A stretch of DNA of 64,000 nucleotides from Uloborus plumipes (lineage: Eukaryota; Arthropoda; Arachnida; Araneae; Uloboridae). Under the pieces are notes generated by a model. The model made no database searches and had not been told where the DNA came from. It saw only the letters and a list, made by a program, of their open reading frames with translations. Positions 23,456-35,565 of this stretch are shown here, one piece after another. Made by a program: the position numbers and the translations under genes. The stretch lies in assembly GCA_038373865.1 (NCBI GenBank), contig JAXGGA010001618.1, positions 1-64,000 on the forward strand. Reading direction: 5' to 3'. Every line of letters begins with the position of its first letter. Within the stretch, counting starts at the first letter, position 1.

Positions 23456-25200
23456 AATAATATATTTACGATTAGGAACACATTCTCAACTCTCTGATCT
23501 AGTTATGACTTCCCTCTTAGAAAAGAAGTTGAACCCATTCTTTTCTCTCTGTTTGAAATTAATGAGGGGTCTTCAATTTCATAACCCCCCTCCCCAATTT
23601 TTTTGTTCCAGCTACAGGTCAGAATATTAACTCCTTGTGGTCCTTATTTGAAAATTGCAATGTTCATTGGTATTTACAAAGGCTAAACATGTTTTAAAAA
23701 AACATGAATTTTTCCTAGCATTTCTATTTTTCCAAAGTCCCCTCCAATGTTCAGCAGGCAGCGACGCCCATGTAATGAGACAATTATGTGACCGTCATGT
23801 AATGGTCCCAACAGCCACATACAAAGACACTAACTTAAGAATGTCAGTTTGTTACGATGCTACGAATTCACATTAAGTTGGAGCAGGCCTGTCAATTCAA
23901 AATTTCCTTGCAAAGGTGAGGGTAAAGGAGCTTGAAAAGGTTGGCATTAATCTAACACAATTCAGTTAGAAAAGAACAAAACACATGCAAAATCACGTTT
24001 TTTTTTTAAATCTGAAGGGAGGTGAATTGACCCCTGATCGCCAAAATAGTGAGCATTGCATTGCAGTGCGAATGTGTGTGCAGTGACAAGGATGATAAAG
24101 TTGTGAATGAGACTACGTACTGTTATGTGCTGACCTAGTGGTGGTTTCACCACATCAGAGCACAATTGCAACAATTGTTGTGAAACACATTTGTAATCTT
24201 CATGTGAACAAATGCTGTCTCAATGTATATTGCATTGTGAGAACATTTATTCACTCAAGAAAAATGCTTTTAATGCACAAATATTAAAAATGAGTTTTCA
24301 CTTAAGACCTTCTGCTTCAGCCTATTCAATTTTTCTACTTTAAATTTCTTCTTATTTTTCTTGAAAAACATGCTTAATTGACGAACATAAAATCATTCAG
24401 AAATAGTAAGAAAGCAATATGATACACCGAGGATTTAAAGTAAAATCACTTTTAGCACGCATTGCAAAAAATCAAGAGTATAGGACACCAATGTTCCATT
24501 TAGTCAAACTCTTGACATTTATACCCCTAGTTCATACCTATAGTGTTCAGGAAATACTAGTCTCTGTAAGAAAATTTCAAAACTCAACTTTACACTTTAT
24601 AGCATTCCCTTTTTCATCCCAAATCTGGGGGGAATAATGAGGTTTAAATATAATCCCATTCTTTTTTTTTTCCCTTCAACAGCTTGTGTATTTTAAGCAA
24701 CAAGTTTCTCAAGCAGAAAAGTAGTGAGTGTTTATATCAGATCTGTAATACTAAGAGTATTGCACATGTATTTTTGTAATGCTTAAACGTTAATCAAAAT
24801 TATAAATAGGGACAACGAATGTCCTTTAAAAAGCAATGAAAAATTTATCTGTCGATGATCTCGTTAGGCTAAAATACGGGGGATAGGAATTATACTTTGC
24901 ATAAAATAATGTTTTTTGGATCAAATTTATAATTCGTACGCAACAAAAGATGCGATGAAAGTTAATTTGGTTTGTTTGAATTTGTGCTCCCATGTCTTCC
25001 AATACATAATGCAATATTATTGTTGACAAACAGTTGTATTCCTCATCAAGGAAACGAAATACACAAGATCGCAAAAAATGAAAATCCAATATCAAGACTG
25101 TAAAATGGAATAATTGGTTTTCAATTTAGCAGATAACGTTTCTGTATGTACTTTAACACAAATTCGATAAATATTTTTCGGTTTTGAACTTACCGATTAG
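23456..25200. other. unassigned A+T-rich DNA
   Basis: Short open frames on both strands (for example 24419-24637 plus, 24826-25095 minus) carry no motif I recognise and no convincing splice context. Confidence 0.4.
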
Positions 25201-25339
25201 TCAGGGATCAAGAGACTTCTCAGAAACAGCCTTTGATGTTTGACACTTCTCCCCTCTAACTATTCACTATTGCTTTCTACGGGGTTAACGTAAATTTTGG
25301 CAACTAATTTACGATGTCGCACACATCAAACACGCTAAA

Positions 25340-25400
25340 CAAACCAGTATCAACGAATCAAAATGGCGAATTTCACAGCTAATCTCACGTGACCGGAAAA
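25340..25400. promoter_or_regulatory. possible promoter motif cluster
   Basis: Within about 40 bp are caaaatggcgaa (25355-25366, like the YY1 site found near many start sites), an E-box palindrome tcacgtga (25384-25391) and an overlapping ETS-like ccggaa. The local G+C is higher than its surroundings. This grouping resembles a TATA-less promoter. However, I found no downstream first exon on either strand; the plus-strand ATG in the motif opens only nine codons before a stop. Confidence 0.25.
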
Positions 25401-28130
25401 GAGAAACTTTTCTTTTAATGGCAATGTGAATCAAAAAGATCGTCTGCTACAGTAGTGACAGACCAGTGACAGTGGATGCTTTCGTTATGTACGTGGGAAA
25501 TACTTATGCTTTTCAATTTCTTCATTGGAAAATTATTCATAACATAAAAAGAAAAGATTATCATACATTATGAATCAAAGAAAAAATTCAGAGTTAAAGT
25601 AACAACGTTTACTAGTGCTTAGATGCAATAAAAAATGAATTGTGTATAAAGTGCAAATTTGAAAACAATATTGTAGAAATTCAGTTTGATAAGTGATGCA
25701 TGTACGACGTTTTTAAAGGATATTGTTTGTTACAATTTTGACACAATTTTTGGCTTACAATTATATTAACAATTTGTTAATCATAATTGCCAATATTAAA
25801 ATCTGTATAGATCTGGTTAGCGGGTCCAAGTTTATTATCAATTTGCAATGAAAAGAAAATTTAATTAAATCACCCCATAGCAGTATTTTTCTGGAAAATC
25901 ATTCATTCAAACATTTACAACATTGCGATAATATTTGCTATTTAAAAATAGTAATAATAAATCCTGATTTCAAAGAATCAAAATTTTGGGCAGGTCCATC
26001 ATTTCACATTTTTCAAAGGGGACTGTGGACAAGTTGTATACCTAATACCAACGTTAAGACAAAAAATGTGCTGACTTACCTGTAAATATATTAACTTCGC
26101 AGTCTGAGATAATTTTCCGATTATATTTTTCCCCATAAGAAAGTGCTAAATTCTCCCCTAAAAACAGATGGAGTAGACTCCATTTCAGCCTGAATCTTGT
26201 GTATTATAGTCATTTAAAAATAATTTCGACTTTTAACTGTCTAATATAGTTATTTCAAATACTGGAAATCAAGATTAACTCTCAGTGAATGAAAAAATGC
26301 CATATTTTGCTATTTCTAAATATTATTTTGTATTTTGCTGTTGAATACCCTTTACTATTTCCTATCATACCATCACAAGTTTACTGCTCATGAAAACAAA
26401 GCTAGTTTATATAAGAAAACAAATACCCAGTAACCCCTGATTACATTGCGCCTCGTTATATATTCTGCTTTTCAGTTGTTTCCCTGTTAACCATATTAAA
26501 AAAAAAAATGTTCTACTGTTGACATCCCAAAAAAACATGTTTTTGAGAAAAAAACATTTTCTTTGTTTATTGATTAATGAACAAACTTACATATTTTCCA
26601 CACACTTGATTGACTACAGTTTAAGCAGCAACTTTCGATTTGTATTCCATTTTAAACAAAGAAAAAACTTTTTCTTTTTTAAATTAAAAAAAAAAAACAT
26701 AGAAAACTGGTAGATTATAAAGAAGTTCGACCTTGTAAAATTCTGAACTAATCTTTTTGCTGGTGCACACAGCACGAGTTTTGTACCTGAATTGAATTGC
26801 TACTTTTTATGACCTTGTTTATATTTAGTTTTCAAAAATATCATGCTTTTTTGTTTTCTCCCGACAAGCACGGTAAAGCGAGGAGTGTTTTAGATGAAAG
26901 ATTTTTTTTTTTTGAAAATGAGGAAAAAAAGCAATCCTCTGATTTTAAAACTATAAGAACTAAGTTTGATTATACAACACACATATTGGCCATTTTATTA
27001 GAAAGCATTGTGGTCAAGGCCCAATTAAGACATTAAGTGGCCCTAGGCCAAATATCTTTTTAAGGCCCCCTGTACTCGAGCTTAAGTTTTAAGCATTGCA
27101 TAAAACAATTTTAGCCATTGACTAGAACAATTTCAGCCACTCAGGCCCCCCTAAATTGTGAGGGCCCTAGGCCGCAGCCAAGTTGGCCTATTCAGTAATC
27201 AGGCCCATGATTGCGGTTTTCTTTTTGAAAACTGTAGCAAAGAAAATTTAAGTAGTGCAGCAGTATTTTATAGGGTTTCTTAAATAATAAAAGTTTTAAA
27301 AGTTTACTTTCAGATCGTTTTAAGTTAAGAGCATGATACACTTTTTAAAAGGAAAAAGAAATTACTTTTTAAGGAAATGTACAAGTCCGATTAAAATAAA
27401 TCAAAATAAGTGAAACAAAATATGCTTTGCATATGTTTAAATTATCAACAAAGAAAAATCATAATTACTTCCAGCATGAAATGTGTTTTGCCACAGGATT
27501 TGAATTATTTTTAATTTCAGTCTTGTTTTTGAGTGATCAATAAGTAGCATAATTAATTATTTAATGCAAAAATCTGAAAAACTAACGTTGATGTATTATG
27601 ACTTCACATAATTATAATATACAGGATTCAATTCTTTTGCTTTTTATGCAGATTCCCCCCACCCCTTCCCTCCCTAATTAACATTCTGGTAAGAAAAAGT
27701 TCACTGCAACACTGTTCTTGACTCCCAAATGAGGAGCTTGCTTTGGATGTTATAAAGTGTCTGCAGGTTCCTTAAATTGAAATTGAAGCAAATTTTAAGT
27801 CATAATTAGTAATGTTATTAATGAAAAACTGTCAGCAGTAAGATGCATTGAGAAAATTGGATACACCAATTTGAAAACAAATGATAAATATGAATTAAAA
27901 TATTACAAAAAGGCCTTACCTGTAAAGGATTAAATTATTTTATTCAAAGAATATTGATATCATGGATTACTGTAAAAGTGTGGAGTCAGCTTCTGGTGCA
28001 GGAGGTTTTCATTTTCAGGAGTGTTTCAAAGAGAAACTTTTCTACAAAAAACTATTGTATTTGCTAAAAAAACTGTGGTTTTTAAAAAAATTGAGTTCAA
28101 AAGAATGCAGTTTTAGGCTTTATTTGGTGA
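25401..28130. other. unassigned A+T-rich DNA
   Basis: No gene was recognised. A segment at about 27015-27210 is enriched in ggcccc/aggccc words (aattaagacattaagtggcc and atcaggcccatg) and may be a degraded transposon, but clear termini are missing. Confidence 0.4.
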
Positions 28131-28135
28131 TTTAA

Positions 28136-28207
28136 CCCTTCTGGTGGAAGGACCCTAACGCCCACTCAGTGTTAAACTCCCTAGACTCAGGCTTGCCACC
28201 AGGAGGG
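28136..28207. mobile_element. 72-bp piggyBac-like mini-element with TTAA target
   Basis: The element cccttctggtgg...ccaccaggaggg is flanked on both sides by TTAA (28132-28135 and 28208-28211). A TTAA duplication together with a CCC...GGG inverted terminus is the mark of piggyBac transposition. At 72 bp it is among the smallest plausible MITEs. The internal stretch gaccctaacgcccactcagt has no coding capacity. Confidence 0.7.
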
Positions 28208-28211
28208 TTAA

Positions 28212-28530
28212 AAGAGGGGGCTCCTTCCTCTGGAGCCACGCCAGTTACTGTATAATTCTCTTAAGATTGAACGAGTTTAAAATAGTTTAATTGTGGCCCC
28301 CTTCCCAAAACTCATGGCTCCCGCATTTTGAAAAAAAATTCCTGTGGCCTCTGTTAAGAAACCATATTTAGATCAAGACCAAGAAAAGCATTCTTTAATT
28401 CTTCTTTCATCTAAATTATTATTATTTTCTTTAGTTCATACCAGGGTTTGCCAAAGCAGGTTCAACCTGAAAAAAACCAACCAAGTGCTTTCACGTGGTC
28501 TCACTTGAAAAAACCCACCACGTCAGTTAA

Positions 28531-28563
<33 letters not shown>

Positions 28564-29930
28564 ATGTTGAAAACATTTATTTCAGAAACAAACTAAATTA
28601 CAACTATTTTGTTCGATACTAAGGAGAAAAGTTTGCATTGATCAATTTAGTTTGTTAAAATATTTAATTTTGATTGGTCCAGAAATTGTCATCTTCCTTT
28701 CTAAAAAATTTATTAAGCATTAGAAATTAAAACTGCATATGAATTTTATTTTTGTTCTTCAAATACTTAAAAAACCAAAATGAGCAATAATTGTTTCAAT
28801 TCTTTTTTTGCATTCTTAGGAAAAATACTTCGATAAACTGTAACAGGGAATGTATTTTTTTAACAGCTGTTTAAACCTAGGTTGCCAAGTTAAACAGTTA
28901 CTTTAATAATCACATAAAATAAGTCAAAATTAGTCTGTGTAACAATTGCACATTGTTTCTTAAACTGTAACCATCAATACTTGAACATTTATAGCATGTT
29001 CCCATATTATTACATGCAAGATTATCATGTGACTTAATAATTACTAATTTCAATTTTGTTTACTTTTTTCCAATCTCTAGTCCTTTTTTCAACTTTTTGT
29101 ATCAAGAAATTAAAAAAGACTTGGTATTATTCCTGTTTATGTTTCCCCCTTTATCTTAAAACTTAGTCATAAGTTGTGAAAACCAGGTACAAAATATATT
29201 AATACAGAGTGTCTTTCAGGATCACAAGAAGCAGTTTATTCAAAATGTTACTCACACAATTTTTTCATGAAGAGAGGTCAATGTTTCCATCTTAAATGGC
29301 CATGTTTTAAAAGAAAAAAAAAAGATAATTTCGTATAAATATTAAACTGTTTTTTTTTTTCCCCCGCTTCAATTTCAACATTTTTTACAATATATTTGTT
29401 TAAAAATGTATGCATGATTTAAAATTATATGTAGCTCAATGTAAGGGCAGCACAAACTTAAATTTTAAGAAAGGGGGAAAAATTCAAACTTACCCAATGT
29501 AACTCTAAATTTTACCTAATGATTAAACAGGAGTGTGCATACCATACTAACATCTAATGAGAAAGCCATGAGACATTTAAAAAAAAAAATCAATATTACA
29601 ATGCTACTTCCAAAATTGACAAATAAAGAAAATTTTTAGGAGGCCATGGCCCTTCAGGGCTCACCTGATTTTATGAAAAGTAAAAGTAGCGAACTGTAGT
29701 TTGGTATACTATGTTTTCATTGAGAATAAATAATTTTAAAATGATTCTTGAAAAAAACCCAAAAAAGCCTAGGGTTTTCAAAAAAAAGGTTCAAAAAAAT
29801 ACTATTGAGCATCTTAAAAAAAAAAAAAAAATATTGCTACAATTGCCTATCGAATTGTTGTTCTCAGTGAATATTTTTTCAAATTTGTTGGCTGAATGCA
29901 AATGCACCGAAGTTAGCTACGCAGGCATTT
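28212..29930. other. unassigned A+T-rich DNA
   Basis: Contains a T tract near 28531-28552 and short accidental frames. Sequence at 28440-28530 (ccagggtttgcc... and aaaaaacccaccacgt) may be a transposon remnant, but I could not find paired ends. Confidence 0.4.
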
Positions 29931-30012
29931 GGCATCGAAAAACATAAGGCATCATGGTAAAAGGTGGGTATGGGTAGAGAAAACCAGTTTTAGCCATGAA
30001 ATAATTACAATT

Positions 30013-30245
30013 GCAATCACAATCAGCGCTTTTCTCCAGGTGCCAAATGAAAACTTCCACACGATTCAGCACGCTCAATGCCATCTCTTTCACAGCTGTA
30101 TGCAACCTTTCCTTGAATACGCATCTTCATACCATGGTTGAACTCAAGGAAAGTGCTTCAGCTGTGGAGGAGATCCCATTGAACTTGATGAATTGGGTTG
30201 GAAGTTTTTATTTGACGCCTGGAAAAAAGTGCTGATCGTGATAGC
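30013..30245. repeat. inverted repeat with ~100-bp arms
   Basis: The left arm (30013-30115) and right arm (30146-30245) are inverted copies at moderate identity. The right arm reads tgggttggaagtttttattt, then gacgcctggaaaaaagtgct. The left arm read in reverse has gtgtggaagttttcatttgg and cacctggagaaaagcgctga. The loop is about 30 bp. All three overlapping open frames here, one of which looks cysteine-rich, are explained by the repeat. It is probably a fold-back transposon of unknown family. Confidence 0.65.
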
Positions 30246-30250
30246 GACCA

Positions 30251-32039
30251 TCTGTATGGTGTCATATTCAAAAACAAGTAATGGCATGTATGATATGGTA
30301 AATCACATACATTTTTCTTTGTTTGTTTCAATTTAATTTTCAGTTTGTTTCAAGTTTTGTCCCTTTCATATACTACTATTCATTACACTGGATCCTGTAC
30401 TTTACTTTTTACATAAATACAATATTGCTAGAATATATATTTCATATAACTATATATATTAGTTTGATCTCTGAAGAGGTTTTCTGTTTGAAATAGTTTG
30501 TAAGTTTCTTCCTTAAAATTCAGTTTGAAAAATATTACTTAATTACTCTAATTAGAAATCGATAATTGAAATGATTCCTGTTCATTGCATGTATGTTTTA
30601 ATATTTTATATTTAAAAAAATCCCTCTACAACTTATTTTTTACTATTATTTTTTACTTTTACTATTACTTTAGTTTAAAGCTAATATATTTTAAGTAATT
30701 TATAATTACTACTTTTACTGGCTTTGCTTTGACAGTTCAGATATCTTGGACATAAATTAATAAATATAGATATTGCCAAATGTATTCATTTTTCCTATAA
30801 AATTATTTGTGAGATTTTATTAATGTATGTACAGTACACATAGTTAAAAAGATATGCTTCATCACACTATATATCGAAGCACTGATGCTTTTTGGTCACT
30901 GTACCAATACAATCATTGCTTTAATTTCAGATATTAATGCCATCGATGTTGCACTTTTACCCAAATGTATCATTTTGACTTACTTGAATGTTATGGTGTA
31001 CAAAAACCTTTACACACATAATATTTTCACTCTTATTTTGTTCACAATGTAAAATTTAACATTAATCAATAAAAAATAGAATAGTAACTTTGATTTAATT
31101 AGCTGCTACAAAAATGTAGCTTATTTAATAAAATGATTCTCTTCAAAACGTTCTTCATATACAGCAAAATCGATACTTTTATGTAAATACATATGAAAAA
31201 ATACAAGCCAAAAGGCTAGTGTTAAATATTCAAAATGAGGATAGTAAGAGCTTGCTAAGGTACTTGAAAGCCCACAAGATGAGCATTCACTGGATTATAA
31301 AGCCGGCAAGGAAGTAAGTAGATAAAAGGATTCTTATGTTTCCTTTATATTATTATTATTTGTCTGTTTGAAGCTTATGTAGACAACTGCTGCAAGAATT
31401 GCAGGCGGTCATGACATAAAAGAATTAATCGAAAAAAAAAATTAAGAATGTCTGTAACATAAGGTTAGGTTCAAAAGAAAATAATTTAATTCTTTGGACA
31501 GTTACCAGATTATTTTTAGGCATTTGTTAAAAAGGTATCTGATAATATAAGAGGAAGTGTCAAATATATTTGAGTAAAAAAGCTGTCTGAACAAGTTTTA
31601 GCCCTAAAGTGCAAACAGCAAAATTTGCAACATTAACAAACACAAGAAAGATCAATGTATAAATGAACTCCTTTATTCAAACATTTTTATGTAGTACAAA
31701 ACTTCAATATTATAAAAAATAAACGTATCAAAATATATGTACAGACAGATCTATAGAAAAAAAATTTGTTCATTTTTTTACAGTAAGTATTTTCAACATG
31801 AAACTAGATGTGCGTTATTTAAATGACTCTAAAGTTAGCAACCAAATATAACTCGATGTTAGGTCGTTTTTTTTTCTTCTTGACTACACATCATACTTGT
31901 AAAATCTTAATGATATCAAGATAAAAATTAAAACTCTAAATTATGCACTTTGGCTTTTCAATTTTTCTTATTGTATAATTTAACCCCTTCATCCCCTCTC
32001 TCTATATATATGTATCTCAATATATGAGCGTTCTTTTTT
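30251..32039. other. unassigned A+T-rich DNA
   Basis: Very A+T-rich. No exon-like open frame, terminal repeat or tandem array was recognised. Confidence 0.4.
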
Positions 32040-33935
32040 TTTTTCAACCTCTGTTTGGCTGTAAAAAATAAAAGGATTCAAATACAAAAAATATTTTATT
32101 ATCAAAAGTAAGGTACATTGCTCTACAATTCTCTACAGAATCAGCTTGACGATTGAAGCATTTGTTATATCTGTGAACATAAGCGTAGCTTCGGGGGGGC
32201 ACGTGCCCAACTTGTTGGAAATTTTTTCTTTGAAACCTGAATTTTTCCGAATTCATACCGAAACTAATCGTCAAAATATCATTTGCAGTTATTTCCCTTT
32301 ATTTTATCTTTGAATTATTACCCAGGTGTGGGTGAAGCGGGGGGGGGGGGGGGGGGGGCACGGAGGAATTCCGGCTCTCCGTCGCAATTTTCAGTGTTCG
32401 GCACCAAATTTTTCTCGAAATTGGGTTACGAAAATCACAAGAAATATTATATCCATTTATGAGCCAAAATTACTGTCTGAAAGATTTTTTTTTTTTGCCT
32501 AAAAGTCCTTGGGATTGCCAGTATTGTTAAATGCAAGGCCTCTGGGGATGTTTTTCCCCCTCCCCAGTTCCCTTTTTGGGGGTCACATTTTATTGTGACC
32601 TTCTCCATGTGTGTGGCATTACTAAAATAATAATTTAGAGAAGTATAAAAGCATAAAATCATACTATTTTGTATGATCCCTTTTAAGGCATATTTTTTTA
32701 GTTCGATGTAACTACTAACTACGCTAAAAAATAATTTTAATTTGAAAGTACTATTTTATCGAAATCTGGATTATTGTAAGAGAGGGAAAGAAGGAGAGAG
32801 AGAGAGAAATGAAAAAAGATGCACGATTCCCCCCCACCCCCCATTTTTTATTTCACTGCCATATAATGCAACGAAAAAAATAAATTTTTAAATTAAACCA
32901 TGGGATTTCTGTATAGAATTTAATTATAATTTTTCATGAATCAAAAAAATCACTCTTCTGATATCCATCCTGCTACTACGTCAATTCAAAAAATATAAAG
33001 AAAAAACAGCGAGGGCATTAAAAAGAGAGAAAAAGCATGATGGTGGGAGATTGTGTTCAGTGAAAAAGACAAATAAAAAAAAATAAATAAATAAATAAAT
33101 AAATAAATAAAAAAATAACGGTCCTTTTTGCTACCCCAGTTTTCCGAAAAACAACAGGGGCTTCATTGGGGTACTTTGCAGGCTAAGGGCCCCGTTTAAT
33201 CTAAATCTGCCCTGGTAGTAACTGGTAACTGAGAAAAAAAAAAGTTAGATTAATTGTGTGCATAATTAATCGGAAAGGTAAAAACGAATTTTCCTCTGAC
33301 GAAAAATCTAAGGGGCAAATGTTCCGCCTGCACTCCAAAAATTCGAGACCTAGGCCCCCCCAAAACTTTTGGTCACGCTACGCCTATGTCTGTGAACAAG
33401 CTTTATAATGGCCTCCTCCTAAAATGTTACCGCCAATGATTGGAAGAGAGTTGTGACGGTGTCTTTCGGTTCCATTGCACTTTGGAAGCACGATGCCTTT
33501 CCAGAACCAAAGCAGGGGTCTGGTAGGGGTGACAGGTATTGCCATGCCCCCAAACAGGGGTGCATGGTAATGACCGTCATCATAGCCCAATTTCAATGGG
33601 ACATTTTTGAACTCCCACCTAAATTTCTGAAAGAGCACCAAGTGACTTTCATCTGTTCCCTGAACTGAAGCGGGGACTTGGAGACCCCTGCTTGGGGTCT
33701 GGAAAGGCATTGTGCTTCCAAAGTGACGTGGAACCGAAAGACACCGTCACAACTCTCTTCCAATCATTGGCAGCAACATTTTAAGAGGAGGCTATTATAA
33801 AGCTTGTTCACAGATATAACAAATGCTTCAATCGTCAAGCTGATTATGTAGAGCATTGTACTTTACTTTTGATAATAAAATATTTTTTGTATTTGAATCC
33901 GTTTATTTTTTACAGCCAAACGGAGGTTGAAAAAA
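32040..33935. repeat. long palindrome, split by a hAT insertion
   Basis: The outer left arm (32044-32177) is the reverse complement of 33795-33925. The inner left arm (33397 to about 33535) is the reverse complement of about 33668-33795. Shared landmarks include cagcttgacgattgaagcat, aagctttataat, ccaatgattggaagagagtt and gacggtgtctttcggttcca. Without the hAT at 32178-33388 the arms would be continuous, about 270 bp each with a 130-bp loop. Minus-strand frame 33384-33710 reads across the loop and shows no recognisable domain. Confidence 0.8.
32178..33388. mobile_element. hAT element (CATAAGCGTAGC ends) inside palindrome
   Basis: A 1211-bp element from cataagcgtagcttcggg to ggtcacgctacgcctatg, flanked by the perfect 8-bp duplication TCTGTGAA (32170-32177 and 33389-33396). 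It contains a G tract of about 18 near 32340, a GA-rich microsatellite near 32785-32807 and (aaat)n at 33078-33110. No transposase was found. It landed in one arm of an older palindrome. Confidence 0.85.
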
Positions 33936-33939
33936 AAAT

Positions 33940-35161
33940 CAACCCTCGTATAATCATGCATGCATGCAGATACAGGGATGGATAGGGGCATAAATGTCAA
34001 AACTTTGAAGTACAGGAAAACTCCTCTCCAAATTAAGGAGGTTGGTATCCTAACCCTTATACTTGTTATGTTACACAAGCAAATCATTTAGCTTCATTTA
34101 AATCATAGTATAACTTGGAAAGTGACACAAAACTTCCTGTAATTGATAATGTGATGTTTTTTTCTTTTTCTTTTTTTCTTAAAAAAATAATTGGAGTGAA
34201 GTCATGTTAGTAGCAAAACAATGATACAATATGAATTACATTCTAATAATAATAAGTATATTTACAAATCCAGATATATATTGTAATAGGACTGTTTTAG
34301 AAATGGTTTTTAAAGGCATATTTTCTCCTTCTTTTGTGTAGTATGTTTTTTTTTTTTTTTTTAATTTTAATTCAGTTGTTCTTTTAGATTTTACACAATC
34401 ACTACTAGTCAGCTTTATGTTTAAAATTAATCCAGTAATATAAAATATAAATACTTAAAAATTATAGAAAGGCATGCAATACAAATTATCATAACTTTGC
34501 TAATTCATCACAAAAGTATACCTAGCAAGTTTTTATCACAACTTTTTACACTATGCTTAGCTGCAGTTGTATAAAATTGCATGAGTTGCCCTTCAATTCA
34601 CCTTCTGTAACATTTCTCATTAACTTTTAAAAATCAAGGGCGGAGAGGGAAGTAATTGTAATGATGCATCTGAAATTGGAATGTTATCTAGCAAAAACAA
34701 TATGGAAAATTCTTGTAAATGCTAAAAACTCAAAAAGTCTATATTAAATTTACAAAACTTTTAACTATTTTTATGCAATATTTTTTACGCCTGTGGATTT
34801 TTCTAGTTCAGAAATTTTTTATTGAATTGCTTCGCAGATTAGCAATACAGTTTACGTATATTTCTTTTTAAAATAAATTATAATAATATGTTACAAAACT
34901 TTGAATAATAATAATAATAATAATAATGAAAAGATGAAATTTATAATAGCAAATAGCCACCTGATACTATAAACCATATAAATATTATACTTTCAATTCT
35001 CAAACAAAAGGTTTGAAAGGGGATGAGAGGGGATGAATATGTCAAATGGCATAACTTTTTTTAATAAAAATATATTATAAAATTTTGCTTTAAAAGCAAT
35101 TTATAGTTTAAAACTTTAATGTAAGTAAGGAATAAATAAATTACAAAATTAATAACATACA
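33940..35161. other. A+T-rich DNA, includes probable PDIA4 3' UTR
   Basis: The minus-strand stop codon of the PDIA4-like gene is at 35162-35164, so its 3' UTR must run leftward here. Candidate minus-strand polyadenylation signals are an ATTAAA at 35115-35120 and an AATAAA at about 34818-34823. I cannot choose between them. No other gene was recognised. Confidence 0.4.
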
Positions 35162-35565
35162 TTACAATTCGTCTTTTGAAGAATCTTTTGAAATTTGCTC
35201 TTTCACAAATTTTGTTAAATCCTCAAGAGTTCGCTGGCCATCATATTGCATGGGTTTCTTAGAGGATGCTGGCACATAATATAAAGTTGGAAAGCCATTA
35301 ACATCAAAGTTACTAGGATAATCATTAGCTGTGGCATCTATTTTAGCAATAACAACTTTTTCATTGTCTTTAAATTTTTTCCCTAAGTTTTTGTAAATTG
35401 GCTCAAGCTGTTTGCAATGACCACACCAAGGTGCATAAAATTCCAGAAGGACATCTTTCTTATTTTTGATAACTAATTCATCAAAGGTAGAACCAACAAC
35501 AGTAATAACTGGACCTTTATTTTGTTTTGGAACAAGCTGAGATCTGATGTGTCTTGGTACATTCC
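35162..35565 (-). CDS. PDIA4: PDIA4/ERp72-like, last coding exon: a' thioredoxin domain and KDEL
   Basis: This exon encodes the final catalytic domain of a protein disulfide isomerase, which forms and reshuffles disulfides in proteins folding in the endoplasmic reticulum. After a linker (RSQLVPKQNKGPV) comes the thioredoxin fold with the active site EFYAPWCGHCKQLEP, the conserved KIDATAND strand and the GFPTLYY cis-proline motif. The chain ends SSKDEL and TAA; KDEL is the ER retrieval signal. The acceptor is tttttacag at its 5' border. It starts two bases into a codon (phase 1), matching the previous exon. Length is 404 nt (133 residues plus two bases). PDIA4 rather than PDIA1 or PDIA3 is chosen because the upstream b and b' exons match ERp72. 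Confidence 0.95.

Noticed and set aside
30011..30235. Possible exon encoding a cysteine-containing peptide (QHAQCHLFHSC..., GKCFSCGGDP) after a tttctccag acceptor.
   Set aside because: The two halves are inverted copies of each other (30013-30115 and 30146-30245), a stop separates them, and three frames look equally protein-like. A fold-back repeat explains it better.
33384..33710. 108-codon minus-strand frame.
   Set aside because: It reads across the arm and loop of a palindrome, has no domain I recognise, and its mirror arm gives no matching frame.
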